Assembly: GCF_001421805.1 (NCBI RefSeq)
Contig: NZ_LMLC01000003.1
Location: 248,236-312,235 of the forward strand
Length of the DNA stretch: 64,000 bases
DNA from: Sphingomonas sp. Leaf34
GTDB lineage: Bacteria > Pseudomonadota > Alphaproteobacteria > Sphingomonadales > Sphingomonadaceae
Reading direction: 5' to 3'
A program made the position numbers and the translations under genes. A model generated the notes under the pieces. The model worked only from the letters and a program-made list of their open reading frames with translations, made no database searches and was not told where the DNA came from. Below are positions 37,441-46,393 of this stretch, in pieces (the first letter of the stretch is position 1; each line of letters opens with the position of its first letter).

Positions 37441-39492
37441 TCAGGCGCCCAGCCCTTCCAACAGGGCCGGCGTCAGGACCTGTGGCAGGACGGTCGGCTC
37501 AGCGGCACCGGGCGCATAGTAGAGGTACAGCGGCACCCCCGCGCGGTTATGCGCCTGGATGAAGCGGCCCATCACCGGATCGCCATCGGTCCAGTCACCG
37601 ATGAGCGCGGCGACTTTGTTCTTCGCGAACGCGTCGCGCACCCCGGCGGTGTCGATCGCCGCCTTCTCATTGACCTTGCACGTCAGGCACCAATCCGCAG
37701 TGAAGTACACGAACACCGGGCGCTTCTCGGCGCGTAGCGAAGCGAGCCTCGCCTCGGTGAACGCCTCATCGCCCGAGGTCGCGACCTTGGCGGACACCGG
37801 CGGCGCGCGCGCGATCAGCACCGCGCTGCCGACGAACACCGCCAGCAACAGGGCCTGCGCGACGACGCCGAACGCCTTGCCCTTGCGCTGGCGCGTGCCG
37901 CCGATCCAGAGCACCACGCCCACCGCCAGCACCGCGATCAGCGCGAGCGTCAGCGTGTCCACGCCGGTCTGCCGCCCCAGCACCCAGCCGAGCGCAATCG
38001 CAGTCAGGAACATCGGCACCGACAGGATATGGCGGAACGTCTCCATCCAGACGCCGGGCTTGGGCAACCAACGCCGCCACGACGGAATAAACCCGATCGC
38101 GAGGAACGGCAGCGACAACCCGATCCCGAGCCCGCCGAACACCGCGAGCGCCGCCGGCCATGGCAGGACAAGCGCCGCACCGAGCGCCGCGCCCATGAAC
38201 GGGCCGGTGCACGGCGTGGCGATGAATGCCGCGAGCGCGCCCGTCGCGAACGCACCGCTCGCACCGCTTTCGCCAGCAAAGCGCGGCGTCGGCACCTCGA
38301 ACAGTCCGGCGAGGTTGAACGCGATCGCCGCGCTCAACAGCAGCAGCACGACGATGGCCGCGGGATGCTGCAACTGGAACGCCCAGCCGACCGCCGAGCC
38401 GCCCGCACGCAGCGCCAGGATCGCGGCGCCGAGCCCGAGGCAGACCAGCACGACGCCTGCGGTATAGGCCAGCGCCTCGCCGCGCGCGTCCTTCTCGCTC
38501 GCACCGCCGCGCGCGAGGCTGAGCGCCTTGAGGCTGAGGATCGGGAAGACGCACGGCATGATGTTGAGGATCAGTCCGCCGAGCACCGCGCCCGCAAACG
38601 CGACCAGCGCGGTCAGCCAGAGGCTTTCGCCATTCGCGCTGGTCGCGGCGTCGGTCCCGGCAACCTCGGCAACCACGCCGGACGTCGCCTTGACGCTCAG
38701 GCCCTGGCCGTCGCCGATCCGCAGCACGCCTTCGATCGGTCCGCCAAGCTTGGCGTTCGCCGCGACCTTCGTGCTGATCGTCAGCCGGTCGCCATCGCGC
38801 GTGACCGTCTGCGCGGCGCCATTCTCGATCGCACCTGTGGTGACGGGGAAGAAATACGCCTTGTCGGCCTTCGCGCTGGCAGGGAACGGGATGGCGATGC
38901 GCATCGTCCCGTTGCTCGCCGCATAGGTCGCACCCGCGTCGAGCGGCTTGGGGATCGCCTGCCGCCAGCCTGCGAACGCTGCCGCCTGCGACGGCGCGCC
39001 ATCACCAATCGTCAGGTCGAGCGACAACGCCTTTTCCTCGGGCACGCAGATCGTCGCCGAGCAGACGAGGTAGCCCGTCTTCAGACGGATCGGGAATTTG
39101 GTGCCTGCCGCCAGCCCGGCTGGAACCTGGATCGTCACGAGCGGCGCGTAAGGCGCCTCGTAGACATAGTTCATCAGCCCCGCGATCAGCAGCGTCGTCG
39201 GCACCGGCCATTCGGCGTCGCCCGCCTTCGCGCCCGCCGGCAAGGTCCAGTCGAACGTCGCCGGAAAGCCCGCATCGCCGGGGTTGCGCCAATAGCCATG
39301 CCAGCCCTTTTCGGGCGTGGTCGCGAGTGCGATCGTCAGCGGTGCACCAGCCTTCGGGTGATCGCTTTCGGCGACCAGCGTCATCATCAGGTGCTGGCTC
39401 GATCCGTTGAGCGATTCCGCAAGCGCAGGGCCGCTCGCGAGGCCGCACATGGCCAGCAAGACCGTCATCAGGACGCAACGTAAACTGCGCAT
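37441..39492 (-). CDS. DsbD/ScsB-family thiol:disulfide interchange protein
   Basis: Moves electrons from cytoplasmic thioredoxin across the membrane to periplasmic thiols. 683 residues: signal peptide (1-25), a large N-terminal periplasmic domain with its own cysteines (YLVCSATICVPEE), eight or so membrane helices with the paired transmembrane cysteines in IMPCVFPILSLK and ATPCTGPFMGA, and a C-terminal thioredoxin domain with C602 and C605 (WCLTC). The ATG at 39492 has AAGGA 6 nt upstream. The N-terminal domain looks closer to ScsB than to classical DsbD. Confidence 0.9.
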   Translation of the reverse strand: MRSLRCVLMTVLLAMCGLASGPALAESLNGSSQHLMMTLVAESDHPKAGAPLTIALATTPEKGWHGYWRNPGDAGFPATFDWTLPAGAKAGDAEWPVPTTLLIAGLMNYVYEAPYAPLVTIQVPAGLAAGTKFPIRLKTGYLVCSATICVPEEKALSLDLTIGDGAPSQAAAFAGWRQAIPKPLDAGATYAASNGTMRIAIPFPASAKADKAYFFPVTTGAIENGAAQTVTRDGDRLTISTKVAANAKLGGPIEGVLRIGDGQGLSVKATSGVVAEVAGTDAATSANGESLWLTALVAFAGAVLGGLILNIMPCVFPILSLKALSLARGGASEKDARGEALAYTAGVVLVCLGLGAAILALRAGGSAVGWAFQLQHPAAIVVLLLLSAAIAFNLAGLFEVPTPRFAGESGASGAFATGALAAFIATPCTGPFMGAALGAALVLPWPAALAVFGGLGIGLSLPFLAIGFIPSWRRWLPKPGVWMETFRHILSVPMFLTAIALGWVLGRQTGVDTLTLALIAVLAVGVVLWIGGTRQRKGKAFGVVAQALLLAVFVGSAVLIARAPPVSAKVATSGDEAFTEARLASLRAEKRPVFVYFTADWCLTCKVNEKAAIDTAGVRDAFAKNKVAALIGDWTDGDPVMGRFIQAHNRAGVPLYLYYAPGAAEPTVLPQVLTPALLEGLGA

Positions 39493-39600
39493 GGCCATCC
39501 TTGTTTCGTTCATCGCGCAAAGCCATAGCGGTGACCTTGTCGTATTGCACTTCAAAGCGACGCGCCGGATCGCTGGCGTCAGCTTGGTAAAGGACTGCTC

Positions 39601-41244
39601 GTGAAAGCACTTATCGCCGCGCTGCTGCTGACTTCGGCCGCTTCGGCCTCCGCCCAGACGGCGCCTCCGGCCTCAGCGGCTGCGCCCGCCGCGACATCGA
39701 CGACACCGCCGAAGCTGATCGTCGCGATTTCAGTCGACCAGTTCGCCGCGGACCTGTTCCAGCAATATCGCAACCATTATACCGGCGGCTTCACGCGGCT
39801 GCTGAACGGTGCGGTATTCCCGAGCGGCTATCAGAGCCACGCCGCGACCGAGACGTGCCCCGGCCATTCGACGATCCTGACCGGCATGCGGCCCGCGCAT
39901 ACCGGGATCATCGCCAACAACTGGGTCGACCAGCGCGCGGGGCGGCCCGACAAGATCGTCTATTGCTCGGAGGACGAGCGCGTCGCGGGCAGCACGCACG
40001 ACAGCTACACCGTGTCCGACATGCACCTGAAGGTGCCGACGCTGGGCGAGATGATGAAGGCGCGCGATCCGCGCACTCGTTCGGTCTCGGTCGCGGGCAA
40101 GGATCGCGCGGCGGTGATGATGGGCGGCCACAAGGTCGACGAACTCTGGTGGTGGGACGGCAAGACCTATGTCTCCTACGCCGGCCGCGCGGTGCCGCCC
40201 GCGGTGCAGCGCACGCGCGATGCGGTCGCCGCGCTGATCTCCAAGCCGCAGGTGGCACTGCCGCTGCCCGGCTACTGCGCGGCGGTGAACCATCCGATCG
40301 TGATCGCGGGCAAGACGTACGGCCAGGGCCGGTTCGAGCGCGAGGCGGGCGACGCCAAGGGCTTCCGCGTGTCGCCGGCGTCCGATGCAGCCGTGTTCGC
40401 GATGGCGGCCGCGCTGGTGCAGGACATGAAGCTCGGCAAGGGCCCGCAGACCGACATCATCGACATCGGCGCATCGGCGACCGACTATATCGGCCATACC
40501 TACGGCACGCAGGGGTCGGAGATGTGCATCCAGATGGCGCAGCTCGACAAGACGCTCGACGATTTCTTCGCCGTGATGGATGAGACCGGCGTCGACTACG
40601 AGGTCGTGCTGACTGCGGATCATGGCGCGCACGACGCGACCGAGCGCCAGCAGCAGCGCGCCATGCCGATGGAGGCGCATATGGAAGAGAACGTGCTGGC
40701 CAAGCAGGTCGGCACCGCCATCGCCGGGGACATGGGGCTCAAGGGCAGCGTGCTGCTCGGCACCGAGGGCGACGTCTATATCGATGATACGCTGCCGGCT
40801 AAGACGCAGGCCAAGGTGCTCGCCGAGGCGCTGCGCCGCTACCGTGCGCTGCCGCAGATCGCGGCGGCGTATTCGACCGCCGAGATCATGGCAACGCCGA
40901 TGGCGAAGACTCCGCCCGAGACATGGACGCTGATCGAGCGCGCGCGCGCGTCCTTCTATCCGGGGCGCTCGGGGCAGATGGTGGTGTTGCTCAAGCCGCG
41001 CGTGACGACGATCGTGTCGCCCGCGGGCGGCTATGTCGAAACGCACGGGTCGCCCTGGGATTATGATCGCCGCGTGCCGATTCTGTTCTGGCGCAAGGGG
41101 ATGACCGGGTTCGAACAGCCGCTATCGGTCGAAACGGTCGACATCGTGCCGACCTTGGCCGCGACGATCGGGTTGCCTGTGTCCGGGTTGGACGGGCGCT
41201 GCCTCGATCTCGATCCGGGGGCTGCAAGCACCTGCGCAAATTGA
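39601..41244 (+). CDS. phoK: PhoK-like alkaline phosphatase
   Basis: Exported phosphomonoesterase of the nucleotide pyrophosphatase/alkaline phosphatase superfamily. Signal peptide (1-19, ends SASAQ), metal ligand D46 in VDQF, nucleophile T83 in AATETCPGHS, asparagine in IIANNW, lysine/arginine pair in VAGKDRAA that mark the PhoK/PafA type, and later ligands in ASATDYIGH, TADHGAH and YVETHGSPW. All catalytic residues are present. Start GTG at 39601. It resembles the secreted PhoK described in Sphingomonas; no Pho box was identified. Confidence 0.9.
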   Translation: MKALIAALLLTSAASASAQTAPPASAAAPAATSTTPPKLIVAISVDQFAADLFQQYRNHYTGGFTRLLNGAVFPSGYQSHAATETCPGHSTILTGMRPAHTGIIANNWVDQRAGRPDKIVYCSEDERVAGSTHDSYTVSDMHLKVPTLGEMMKARDPRTRSVSVAGKDRAAVMMGGHKVDELWWWDGKTYVSYAGRAVPPAVQRTRDAVAALISKPQVALPLPGYCAAVNHPIVIAGKTYGQGRFEREAGDAKGFRVSPASDAAVFAMAAALVQDMKLGKGPQTDIIDIGASATDYIGHTYGTQGSEMCIQMAQLDKTLDDFFAVMDETGVDYEVVLTADHGAHDATERQQQRAMPMEAHMEENVLAKQVGTAIAGDMGLKGSVLLGTEGDVYIDDTLPAKTQAKVLAEALRRYRALPQIAAAYSTAEIMATPMAKTPPETWTLIERARASFYPGRSGQMVVLLKPRVTTIVSPAGGYVETHGSPWDYDRRVPILFWRKGMTGFEQPLSVETVDIVPTLAATIGLPVSGLDGRCLDLDPGAASTCAN

Positions 41245-41267
41245 GGCGCGCCTCGCTCGCCCGGACT

Positions 41268-41319
41268 GTTCTCCCATAAAGGCGGAGTCCAGTCTGGGCT
41301 CGCGCCTTCGCTGAAGAAC
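41268..41319. repeat. Degenerate inverted repeat, GTTCTCCC...CCAG type
   Basis: Left arm starts GTTCTCCCATAAAGGCGGAG and the right arm ends CGCTGAAGAAC. The stem is decayed compared with 27700-27778. Nothing else is seen in the 207-nt gap 41245-41451. Confidence 0.65.
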
Positions 41320-41451
41320 GGTCTTTTTGACGCGCGTGGTGCTTCATTGCGATCGTTAGCCACGTTTCGCTGCCCCACCGGTCATTCTGACAAAATGAGC
41401 ATCGCGTGCATCATATTGGCTCGAGGTTTCTCTCGCTGCGGGCGCTTCGCC

Positions 41452-42372
41452 TTACCGCGTCTCGAACGGCTTCACCCCAGTCCCGAGCCGGTTCGCACCC
41501 AGCGCCAGCCGATCGTGACTGAAATCCACCACGAACGCCGGGTTCTTATTGTCCCCCGGAGTCAGTCGCGCGTCGTTGTCCTCGACCCGCAACCCGGTCG
41601 AAGGATACGTCTTCGCCTCCGCCGCCACGACGATCAGCGCCGAGCCGTTCTCCTTGTTCTTGCCCTGCACGAAGGTGTTGCGAGCGATCACGCCGGTTGC
41701 GCCGTCGGGCAGGTCGATCATGTAGTTGGTCTTGCGCCCCGCGGTGTCATCGAAGCTGTTGTCGGTGATCGACACGCGGGGGCTGCGCACCTTGACGTAA
41801 TGCCCCCCCGTGCCGCGCTCGAACCGCGAGTTGGTAACGGTCACGCTGCCCTGATTGGCGAGATAAATGCCATGCGCGCAGTTCGGCGCCTCGTCGCATT
41901 GGCCGAGCCCGGAGAAGGTCGAATGGTCGATCGTGATCGTCTGACCGGAGGACTCGCCACCGAGAATGCCCTCCTGACTGTTTAGAAACATCGCATCGAT
42001 AACTCGCAGGTCGCCCGTCTCGCTCCGGATACCGGCACCGTTGCCGTCCCTGACGCGATAGCCGCGGAACACCAGGCCTTCGACGACCGAGCCCTGGCCG
42101 CGCAGCACCAGCGCCGCCTTGTCCTCGCACGTCACGCTGTCGAAGATCGCGGTGCCGGGCTGAACCGCCTTGAAGGTGATGTGACCGCCGGACTGGACCG
42201 CGCATTGGCGATAGGTGCCGGGCGCGATCAGGATCACCGCGGTCCCCGCCCCGATCGACGACACCGCCTCCTGCAACGTCGCGAAGCCGCGCCCCGCCAC
42301 CGTGAACGGCGCGGCGGTCTGCGCGAACGCAGGAACGGCAAGAACCGCAAATGCCAGCAACGATCGTTTCAT
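41452..42372 (-). CDS. Right-handed parallel beta-helix protein, secreted
   Basis: 306 residues, signal peptide ending at FAQ (18), then pectate-lyase-like beta-helix turns visible as repeated hydrophobic/Asn/Gly strands: ITIDHSTFSGLG, VTVTNSRFERG, VSITDNSFDDT, GVIARNTFVQGK. Four or more cysteines occur in the first half. No catalytic signature of a lyase or hydrolase was recognised, so it could be a polysaccharide-binding or structural surface protein. It is convergent with the phosphatase gene. Confidence 0.82.
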   Translation of the reverse strand: MKRSLLAFAVLAVPAFAQTAAPFTVAGRGFATLQEAVSSIGAGTAVILIAPGTYRQCAVQSGGHITFKAVQPGTAIFDSVTCEDKAALVLRGQGSVVEGLVFRGYRVRDGNGAGIRSETGDLRVIDAMFLNSQEGILGGESSGQTITIDHSTFSGLGQCDEAPNCAHGIYLANQGSVTVTNSRFERGTGGHYVKVRSPRVSITDNSFDDTAGRKTNYMIDLPDGATGVIARNTFVQGKNKENGSALIVVAAEAKTYPSTGLRVEDNDARLTPGDNKNPAFVVDFSHDRLALGANRLGTGVKPFETR

Positions 42373-42620
42373 CCGAGATCCTCCGTCTGTCCCGCTGACG
42401 ACGAGATCGCAGCGTCAGCCTTCCCGTCGCATGGAATGCCGCGGGGCGGCCAGACGATCCAGAGCGTATTCACGCTCTTGTCCCGATTTGGCGCATCGGG
42501 CTGCCGACCGGCGGCAGGGCTATCACAGGTGCGTGGCTTGCCCCCGTTGCTTCCACGCAATACCACCGCGACCGAAACAAAGCCGGCGGGGGGGAACCGA
42601 TCGGCGCAGGGGGGTATCAG

Positions 42621-43829
42621 ATGCACGCCATGACGCCGACGGAGGTTTTCCTCCTCGCGATACTCATCATCTTTACCGTGCCCTATCTCGTGTGGCGGCT
42701 CGGGCGGACCGATTACTGGGCGCCGCTGGTGGTGGTGCAGATCTTCGGCGGCATCCTGCTCGGGCCGGGCGTGCTCGGCGCGGCCTATCCCGCCTATTAC
42801 GCGACGATCTTCACGCCCGCGACGCTGGGGTCGCTGAACGGGATCGCCTGGTGGGCGGTGATGATGTTCGTCTGGGTCGCGGGCATCGAGCTCGATCTCG
42901 GCGAAGCGTGGAAGCGGCGCGGCGAGACCGGTGTCACCGCAGGACTCGCGCTCGCGGTACCGCTCGTCACCGGCAGCATCGCTGCGGTGCTGATGCTGCG
43001 CTACCCCGGCTGGCGCGGGCCGGACGGCGCGACGTGGCAGGTTGTGCTCGGCATCGGCATGGCCTGCGCGGTGACGGCGCTGCCGATCCTCGTGCTGTTC
43101 CTCGAAAAGCTCGACATCCTGCGCGAGCCGATCGGGCAGCGCATCCTGCGCTATGCCAGCCTCGACGACATCGCGATCTGGGGCGTGCTTGCGCTGATCA
43201 TGCTCGATTGGGAGCGCGTCGGCCGACAGGGCGGGTTCCTTGTCGGGTTCGCGATCGCGACGCTGCTGGTGCGAAAGCTCATGGCGAAGATCGAGGAACG
43301 CGACCGCTGGTATGTCAGCCTGATCTGGCTCGCGGGCTGCGGGTTCGCGGCGGACTGGGCTGGGCTGCATTTCATGGTCGGTGCGTTCCTGTCAGGCGCG
43401 GTGCTCGATGCGAAATGGTTCACGACGGCGCGGATGGACCAGTTCCGCCACTTCGTGCTGCTCGCGGTGATGCCGGTGTTCTTCCTGTCGACCGGGCTGA
43501 AGACGCAATGGGCGGTCGGCGGGGTCGCAGTCTTCGGCGCGGCGGCGCTGCTGCTGCTCGCATCGGTCGGCGGCAAGCTCGCGGGGGTTCATGCCGCCGG
43601 ACGGATCCTGAAGTGGCGGCCGGGCGAGGCGTCGGTGATCGGCTGGCTGCTCCAAACCAAGGCGCTCATCATGATCATCTTCGTCAACATCCTGCTGGAT
43701 AAGAAGATCATCACGAACGAGACGTTCACCGCGCTGCTGCTGATGGCGCTGGCAAGCACGATGCTGACAGTGCCGATGGTCGCGCCGAAGTTGAAGAAAT
43801 TGGCGGGGCTGGTGCGGAAGAGCGGCTGA
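42621..43829 (+). CDS. Cation:proton antiporter (CPA2-like)
   Basis: Inner-membrane antiporter of 402 residues with about twelve transmembrane segments, e.g. LLAILIIFTVPYLVWRLGR and WWAVMMFVWVAGIELDLGE. The family ion-site region is represented by YASLDDIAIWGVLALIML. No RCK or TrkA-N domain follows, unlike KefB/KefC. Ion specificity (Na or K) is not determinable. The ribosome site is not strong; an in-frame ATG at 42630 is an alternative start. Confidence 0.88.
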   Translation: MHAMTPTEVFLLAILIIFTVPYLVWRLGRTDYWAPLVVVQIFGGILLGPGVLGAAYPAYYATIFTPATLGSLNGIAWWAVMMFVWVAGIELDLGEAWKRRGETGVTAGLALAVPLVTGSIAAVLMLRYPGWRGPDGATWQVVLGIGMACAVTALPILVLFLEKLDILREPIGQRILRYASLDDIAIWGVLALIMLDWERVGRQGGFLVGFAIATLLVRKLMAKIEERDRWYVSLIWLAGCGFAADWAGLHFMVGAFLSGAVLDAKWFTTARMDQFRHFVLLAVMPVFFLSTGLKTQWAVGGVAVFGAAALLLLASVGGKLAGVHAAGRILKWRPGEASVIGWLLQTKALIMIIFVNILLDKKIITNETFTALLLMALASTMLTVPMVAPKLKKLAGLVRKSG

Positions 43830-43850
43830 CGCCCACCCCCCATCGTCGCC

Positions 43851-43918
43851 CTGACGAAAGTCAGGACCCAGGGTTACGAACGCCGCCCTGCTTGGCTCTG
43901 GGTCCTGACTTTCGTCAG
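43851..43918. repeat. Inverted repeat with hairpin arms (same arm as 7241-7320)
   Basis: Arms of 21 nt at 43851-43871 and 43898-43918 are perfect reverse complements and are identical to the core of the 7241-7320 arms (CTGACGAAAGTCAGGACCCAG). Lies just after the antiporter gene. Confidence 0.9.
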
Positions 43919-43966
43919 GATGACGGAGGTGGGAGGGGGCGGCATGCGAAACATTGGCGCCGTGCC

Positions 43967-44012
43967 CTCCCCCTCCGTCGCAATCGGCGCCACCTCCCCC
44001 TGCCGGGGGGGG
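43967..44012. repeat. CTCCCCC-type half repeat
   Basis: Matches the right half of the 7108-7229 element, sharing CCTCCCCCTCCG, CGGCGCCACCTCCCCCTG and the closing run of G. It ends 6 nt before the pspF stop and, with the element at 43851-43918, forms the same composite found beside nuoA. Confidence 0.8.
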
Positions 44013-44018
44013 ATCACT

Positions 44019-45059
44019 TCAACCTCCCGCGTTGAGCAGGTCGTGTCGTTTGAGCGCGTGGCGGAGCTGGTCGTAGCTCAGGCCTAGCGCATCCGCGGTG
44101 GCGCGCTGGTTGAACCGATGCTCCGCCAGCGCCCTCGCTAGCAGCTCGCGTTCGAACCGTGATACGCGCGACTTGAAGTCTGAGGGGCCTTCCTCGCACG
44201 CCACTACCGGATCTTCGCCGTCATCCGTCTCGGCCGGTCGCGGCGCCACCACTGCCGGTGGCCTAGGTCCAGTCGCCGCCCCGGGCCGGTGCGGCGACTG
44301 GAACGGGTCGATCTCGATCGCGTCGATCGGACCCGCCTGTTCCCAGCGATACACTGCGCGCTCGACGACGTTGCGCAATTCCCGGACGTTGCCCGGCCAG
44401 CGATACGCGACCAGTGCATCCATCGCCGCAGGGCCGAACCCTTCCCAGCGCTCACGCCCGAGTTCGGACGCCATCCGCCGCCCGAAATGCTCGGCGAGCA
44501 CCACGACGTCGCCGGCCCGTGCCCTGAGCGGCGGCAACGTCACCACCTCGAACGAGAGCCGGTCGAGCAGATCGGCGCGAAACTCGTGCCGGTCCACCTT
44601 GTCGGGCAGATGCTCGTTGGTCGCCGCGACGATCCGAACGTCGACGCGCATCGGCCGCGACGAGCCGATCCGCGTGATCTCGCCATATTCGACCGCGCGC
44701 AGCAGCCGGTCCTGCGCCGCCATCGACAGCGTGCCGAGCTCGTCGAGGAACAGCGTACCGCCATCGGCTTCCTCGAATCGGCCCGTCCGCGCCTTGGTCG
44801 CGCCGGTGAACGCGCCCGCTTCGTGCCCGAACAATTCGGCCTCGATGAGAGTCTCGGGCAGCGCGGCGCAGTTCATGATGACCAAAGGCTGATCCCACCG
44901 CGGCGACAACCGGTGGAGACGTTCAGCGACCAGTTCCTTGCCCGTGCCACGCTCGCCGATCACCAGCACCGGGCGGTCCAGCGCCGCTGCGCGCGACGCG
45001 CGTTCGAGCGCCGCCATGAACGTGCCGGACTCGCCGATGACCTGTGTGGTTCGCTCCAT
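44019..45059 (-). CDS. pspF: Psp operon transcriptional activator PspF
   Basis: Sigma-54-dependent enhancer-binding protein without a sensory N-terminal domain, normally held inactive by PspA. 346 residues: AAA+ domain with Walker A GERGTGKE, the sigma-54 loop GAFTGATKA, Walker B GGTLFLDELGTL, then a proline-rich linker (about 255-300) and a Fis-type HTH (FNQRATADALGLSYDQLRHAL). Start ATG at 45059. It is divergent from the psp genes with a -24/-12 promoter between. Confidence 0.94.
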   Translation of the reverse strand: MERTTQVIGESGTFMAALERASRAAALDRPVLVIGERGTGKELVAERLHRLSPRWDQPLVIMNCAALPETLIEAELFGHEAGAFTGATKARTGRFEEADGGTLFLDELGTLSMAAQDRLLRAVEYGEITRIGSSRPMRVDVRIVAATNEHLPDKVDRHEFRADLLDRLSFEVVTLPPLRARAGDVVVLAEHFGRRMASELGRERWEGFGPAAMDALVAYRWPGNVRELRNVVERAVYRWEQAGPIDAIEIDPFQSPHRPGAATGPRPPAVVAPRPAETDDGEDPVVACEEGPSDFKSRVSRFERELLARALAEHRFNQRATADALGLSYDQLRHALKRHDLLNAGG

Positions 45060-45122
45060 GGCGAAGATGTGGCGCGAATTCCCAACTCTTGGCAAGCTTC
45101 GGGCGAAACGCACGGCGCAACT

Positions 45123-45132
45123 TTTGCGCAAA
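45123..45132. promoter_or_regulatory. Candidate PspF upstream activating site
   Basis: TTTGCGCAAA is a perfect 10-bp palindrome 28 nt upstream of the -24 element, in the divergent pspF/psp region. Binding by PspF is inferred from position only. Confidence 0.4.
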
Positions 45133-45159
45133 GCCTTGGAATTGCGCGGTTTTCAAAAC

Positions 45160-45175
45160 TGGCACGCTAGATGCA
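45160..45175 (+). promoter_or_regulatory. Sigma-54 (-24/-12) promoter of the psp operon
   Basis: TGGCACGCTAGATGCA matches the sigma-54 consensus TGGCAC-N5-TTGCA in all but one or two positions, with GG and GC separated by exactly 10 nt. It points at the small gene at 45232 and pspA, with pspF divergent behind it. Confidence 0.85.
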
Positions 45176-45231
45176 ATGCTTCAGGTAACCCGCCAAACCG
45201 CGGAAACGACCATCTTTAAAGGGGACCCACT

Positions 45232-45375
45232 ATGATCAAGACCGACATCGCTCGCACCGTCGCCGCCGTTCTCTGCACCATCGTCTTCAGCACCACCTGC
45301 GTGCTCGGCGCTGTCGGCCCGGCCACGGCAACCACCGCAGCGCCTGTCGCGGTACACACCGCGATTGTGGCATAA
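45232..45375 (+). CDS. 47-residue hydrophobic peptide, first gene of psp operon
   Basis: Short open frame beginning MIKTDIARTVAAVLCTIVF with AAAGGGGA ribosome site upstream, placed between the sigma-54 promoter and pspA. It has a basic N terminus, a hydrophobic stretch (about 9-30) with two cysteines, and an Ala/Thr/Val-rich end, so it resembles an inner-membrane or exported peptide. No family recognised. Expression under envelope stress is inferred from the promoter. Confidence 0.65.
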   Translation: MIKTDIARTVAAVLCTIVFSTTCVLGAVGPATATTAAPVAVHTAIVA

Positions 45376-45428
45376 GAGCCCGACGGACTCGCTGAGAGCC
45401 TCGGGCCGACCCCTGGAGTAGGAATTAC

Positions 45429-46094
45429 ATGGGCATCTTTTCCCGCACCCGCGACATCGTCGCCGCCAACTTCGCCGATCTCATCGAGAAGGCCGAGGAC
45501 CCGTCGAAGATGATCCGCATGATCATCCTCGAGATGGAGGAGACGCTCGTCGAGGTTCGTGCCTCCGCCGCGCGCACCATCGCCGACCAGAAGGAGATGC
45601 GCCGGCATATCTCGAAGCTCGAGCAGCTCCAGGACAACTGGACTGAAAAGGCCGAACTGGCGCTGAGCAAGGACCGCGAGGACCTCGCCAAGGCTGCGCT
45701 CGTGGAACGTCAGAAGGCGTTCGACATGGCCGAGCAGCTCAAAGCCGAGGTCGGCGTACTCGACGACGCGCTTCGGGCTTCCGAGGAGGACATCGCCAAG
45801 CTGCAGACCAAGCTGCGCGAGGCGCGTACCAAGCAGAACGCGGTGCAGACCCGCCTCGAAAGCGCGAACAACCGCACCCGCCTGCGCGAGATGTACAACG
45901 GCCCGAAGACGCACGAGGCGTTCAGCCGTTTCGACATTCTCGACCGCCGCGTCGACGAGGCCGAGGGCCGCGCGGACGCGATGGGGCTCGGGGTGGTCAA
46001 GACGCTCGAAGAGGAAATTGCCGAGCTGCGCAGCAACGACAAGGTCGACGCCCAGCTCGCCGCGCTCAAGGCGCGCATGAAGAAGGACGATTGA
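45429..46094 (+). CDS. pspA: Phage shock protein A (PspA/IM30)
   Basis: Peripheral membrane coiled-coil protein of the ESCRT-III superfamily that binds stressed inner membrane and restrains PspF. 221 residues; the N-terminal amphipathic helix MGIFSRTRDIVAANFADLIE and EDPSKMIRMIILEMEETLVEVR are diagnostic. The rest is continuous charged helix to the C terminus. AGGA 6 nt upstream of the ATG; pspB begins 1 nt after the stop. Confidence 0.96.
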   Translation: MGIFSRTRDIVAANFADLIEKAEDPSKMIRMIILEMEETLVEVRASAARTIADQKEMRRHISKLEQLQDNWTEKAELALSKDREDLAKAALVERQKAFDMAEQLKAEVGVLDDALRASEEDIAKLQTKLREARTKQNAVQTRLESANNRTRLREMYNGPKTHEAFSRFDILDRRVDEAEGRADAMGLGVVKTLEEEIAELRSNDKVDAQLAALKARMKKDD

Positions 46095-46095
46095 G

Positions 46096-46392
46096 ATGGA
46101 CACCGTACTCGTATGTGCCACCATCTTCGTCGGTTTGCCCTGGGTGATCCTTCACTACGTTACCAAGTGGAAGACCGCACCCAAGATCACGGATGAGGAC
46201 GAGAAGCTGCTCGATGAGATGCAGATGCTTGCCCGTCGGCTCGAAGACCGGGTGATGACCGTCGAACGGATCATCGCCGCCGACAATCCCGACTGGAAGC
46301 CAGGCCTTGGCAACACCCAGTCGGACGCACCCTATCGGCTCGATCGCGACAGCAATCGCCAGGCCGACCGCCCTTTCGAACGGAGGAACTGA
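46096..46392 (+). CDS. pspB: Phage shock protein B
   Basis: Small membrane protein that with PspC senses envelope stress and recruits PspA. 98 residues: one N-terminal membrane helix (VLVCATIFVGLPWVILHYV), then the PspB coiled coil MLARRLEDRVMTVERIIAADNPDW, whose last part matches E. coli PspB (ERIQALESILDAEHPNW). The 26-residue C-terminal tail beyond that is longer than in E. coli. Confidence 0.92.
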   Translation: MDTVLVCATIFVGLPWVILHYVTKWKTAPKITDEDEKLLDEMQMLARRLEDRVMTVERIIAADNPDWKPGLGNTQSDAPYRLDRDSNRQADRPFERRN

Positions 46393-46393
46393 A

